Shown: positions 62,846 through 64,000 of the stretch, in pieces
Layout of the letters: each line of letters begins with the position of its first letter
How positions within the stretch are numbered: the first letter of the stretch is position 1
Assembly: GCA_018613055.1 (NCBI GenBank)
Contig: JAGGQZ010000003.1
Span: forward strand, 1 to 64,000
Direction of reading: 5' to 3'
Source: Chryseobacterium sp. ISL-80
GTDB taxonomy: Bacteria > Bacillota > Bacilli > Bacillales > Cytobacillaceae
Length of the DNA: 64,000 nucleotides
Notes under the pieces: model-generated
Databases searched by the model: none
What the model was told of the DNA's origin: nothing
Seen by the model: the letters and a program-made list of their open reading frames with translations, nothing else
Made by a program: the position numbers and the translations under genes

Positions 62846-63931
62846 TTATCTGCCCGGATATTCCTTGACATCTTCTTCGCCTCGTAAAATTCGAAGTGCT
62901 CCCTCTGCAAGGGCCTGCAATTCATTTTCACCCGGATGGACGATTACGTCTGCAATCCAGTTAATCCGTTCAGAAATTTCCTGCACGAACTCTTTGCCGT
63001 AAGCAAGTCCGCCTGTTAGGACAATCGCGTCTACTTTTCCAGATAGGACCGCGCTGGCAGAACCGATTTCTTTTGCTACCTGATATGCCATCGCGTCATA
63101 TACAAGCTTCGCTTTTTCATTCCCCTGCTTGATCATCTTTTCGACCTTGACTGCATCATTCGTGCCCAGGTAGCCAACCAGACCTCCCTGGCCGACAAGC
63201 TTTTTCATGATTTCATCCCGGAAGAAATCCCCTGAGAAGCATAGCTGAACCAGGTCTCCAGCCGGCACTGTGCCTGCACGTTCAGGACTGAAAGGACCAT
63301 CACCATGCAGACCATTATTGACATCAACGACCCTGCCCCTCTTATGGGCTCCTACAGTGATACCGCCACCAAGATGGGTAATGATGAGGTTAAGCTCTTC
63401 ATACCTCCTGCCGAGTTCTCTGGCAACCCTGCGCGCAACCGCCTTCTGGTTCAGAGCATGAAAAATGCTCTTGCGTTCAATGAGCGAGAACCCTGAAACT
63501 CGTGCGATCGGGTCAAGTTCATCGACCACGACCGGGTCTACAATAAAGGAAGGAATGTTCAAACCAGAGGCGATTTCATAAGCCAAGATACCGCCCAAAT
63601 TTGATGCGTGCTGGCCAGAGTAGCCTGCCCGCAAGTCTTCAAGCATCTTATTGTTAACTGCATATGTACCGCCCTCGATTGGCCGTAAAAGACCGCCGCG
63701 CCCACAAACAGCACTCAATTTTGAAATGTTGATGCCTTCGGTATCAAGCGTTTCAAGTATCGTATTCTTCCTGAATTCGTATTGATCGATGATGGTCTCA
63801 TAGGAGTTGATGACAGCTGAATCATGTCGGATTGTTTTTTCGAAAATTGATACTTCGTTATCAAAAACACCTATTTTCGTTGATGTAGATCCTGGATTTA
63901 TGACTAGAATCCGATGTTCTGTTTGTTGCAC
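62846..63931 (-). CDS. buk: Butyrate kinase
   Basis: Converts butyryl/isobutyryl-phosphate and ADP to the acid and ATP. The 361-aa protein is an acetokinase-family enzyme: [16 protein letters not shown] near the N-terminus, [32 protein letters not shown] and the C-terminal [13 protein letters not shown] 63931, preceded by GGAGG at 7 nt, is preferred over the ATG at 63967. First bkd gene fully in the window; ptb and bcd should lie beyond the edge. Confidence 0.94.
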   Translation of the reverse strand: MQQTEHRILVINPGSTSTKIGVFDNEVSIFEKTIRHDSAVINSYETIIDQYEFRKNTILETLDTEGINISKLSAVCGRGGLLRPIEGGTYAVNNKMLEDLRAGYSGQHASNLGGILAYEIASGLNIPSFIVDPVVVDELDPIARVSGFSLIERKSIFHALNQKAVARRVARELGRRYEELNLIITHLGGGITVGAHKRGRVVDVNNGLHGDGPFSPERAGTVPAGDLVQLCFSGDFFRDEIMKKLVGQGGLVGYLGTNDAVKVEKMIKQGNEKAKLVYDAMAYQVAKEIGSASAVLSGKVDAIVLTGGLAYGKEFVQEISERINWIADVIVHPGENELQALAEGALRILRGEEDVKEYPGR

Positions 63932-64000
63932 AGTTAAACCTCCAATTTGCTTACGGGCTGCTTCCAATCCGTAACGTCAGTAGCATTTAGGAAACAGCAG
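63932..64000 (-). other. Right-edge stub upstream of buk
   Basis: The 69 bp hold the buk ribosome site and no recognised coding end. A short frame ending at TAA 63936 could be the tail of an upstream gene (bcd expected), but the residues do not match leucine dehydrogenase as I know it. Confidence 0.3.

Noticed and set aside
63932-64000. Partial leucine dehydrogenase (bcd) at the right edge
   Set aside because: Expected by synteny, but the translated residues do not match the known C-terminus, so it is left unassigned.

Overview
The window is chromosomal DNA of a low-to-mid G+C, endospore-forming Bacillaceae (Bacillus/Mesobacillus/Cytobacillus-like). The evidence is the spoIIA-sigF operon, spoIIM, dacF and mciZ, plus a gene order that follows the Bacillus subtilis sigF-to-bkd region almost step by step. 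Species cannot be named from the sequence alone. No rRNA, tRNA, CRISPR array, prophage or intact transposon was seen.

Layout. 0-3 kb: forespore sigma factor operon (spoIIAA-spoIIAB-sigF) and dacF. 3-7 kb: nucleoside salvage (deoB-punA-pdp). 7-12 kb: xerD, yqzK, fur, spoIIM, endonuclease Q-like yqxK, nudF, the short mother-cell division inhibitor mciZ, and aldo/keto reductase yqkF. 12-18 kb: a ZIP-like membrane protein, GrpB-family protein and yqkK, then a ketone-body/leucine block (CoA-transferase scoAB, thiolase, HMG-CoA lyase). 18-25 kb: hydrolase yqkD, a lipoprotein, yqkB, a CDGSH protein, and the SOS-type Y-family polymerase pair yqjX-yqjW divergent from yqzH, then yqjQ-yqjP. 25-29 kb: a proline-type T-box leader with proI, a glycosyltransferase and old yellow enzyme namA. 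29-34 kb: a methyltransferase, cadC-cadA metal efflux, a phosphatase and rnz. 34-41 kb: zwf, gndA (oxidative pentose phosphate pathway), an esterase and dinB. 41-47 kb: a chemoreceptor and CheW, a tripeptidase-like M20 peptidase, acyl-CoA carboxylase beta subunit and methylmalonyl-CoA epimerase. 47-52 kb: Prli42, an L,D-transpeptidase, yqjA, an amino-acid ABC transporter and bacilliredoxin BrxB. 52-64 kb: methylmalonyl-CoA mutase (mutA-mutB-meaB) and the branched-chain keto acid dehydrogenase operon (buk-lpdV-bkdAA-bkdAB-bkdB), cut by the right edge.

How the genes fit together. The bkd complex, propionyl/methylmalonyl-CoA enzymes, HMG-CoA lyase, CoA-transferase and thiolase together cover much of valine, isoleucine and leucine breakdown to succinyl-CoA, acetoacetate and acetyl-CoA. 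A second theme is sporulation control, and a third is DNA damage tolerance (two Y-family polymerases, a LexA box, EndoQ).

Most notable observations. (1) The cadA metal ATPase reads through only if an in-frame UGA is decoded; it sits exactly at the first Cys of the N-terminal CxxC metal site, in an otherwise intact gene with a good ribosome site. This is either a selenocysteine codon or a single nonsense change. (2) Four intergenic arrays have unrelated primary sequences but the same 52-bp period; three share a short-arm hairpin with a 7-nt loop, and arm sequences co-vary between arrays. (3) Two copies of a dispersed structured element share terminal segments but differ in the middle; one lies inside the bkd operon between bkdAB and bkdB. 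(4) cadC carries two tandem perfect 8-4-8 palindromes at its 5' end.
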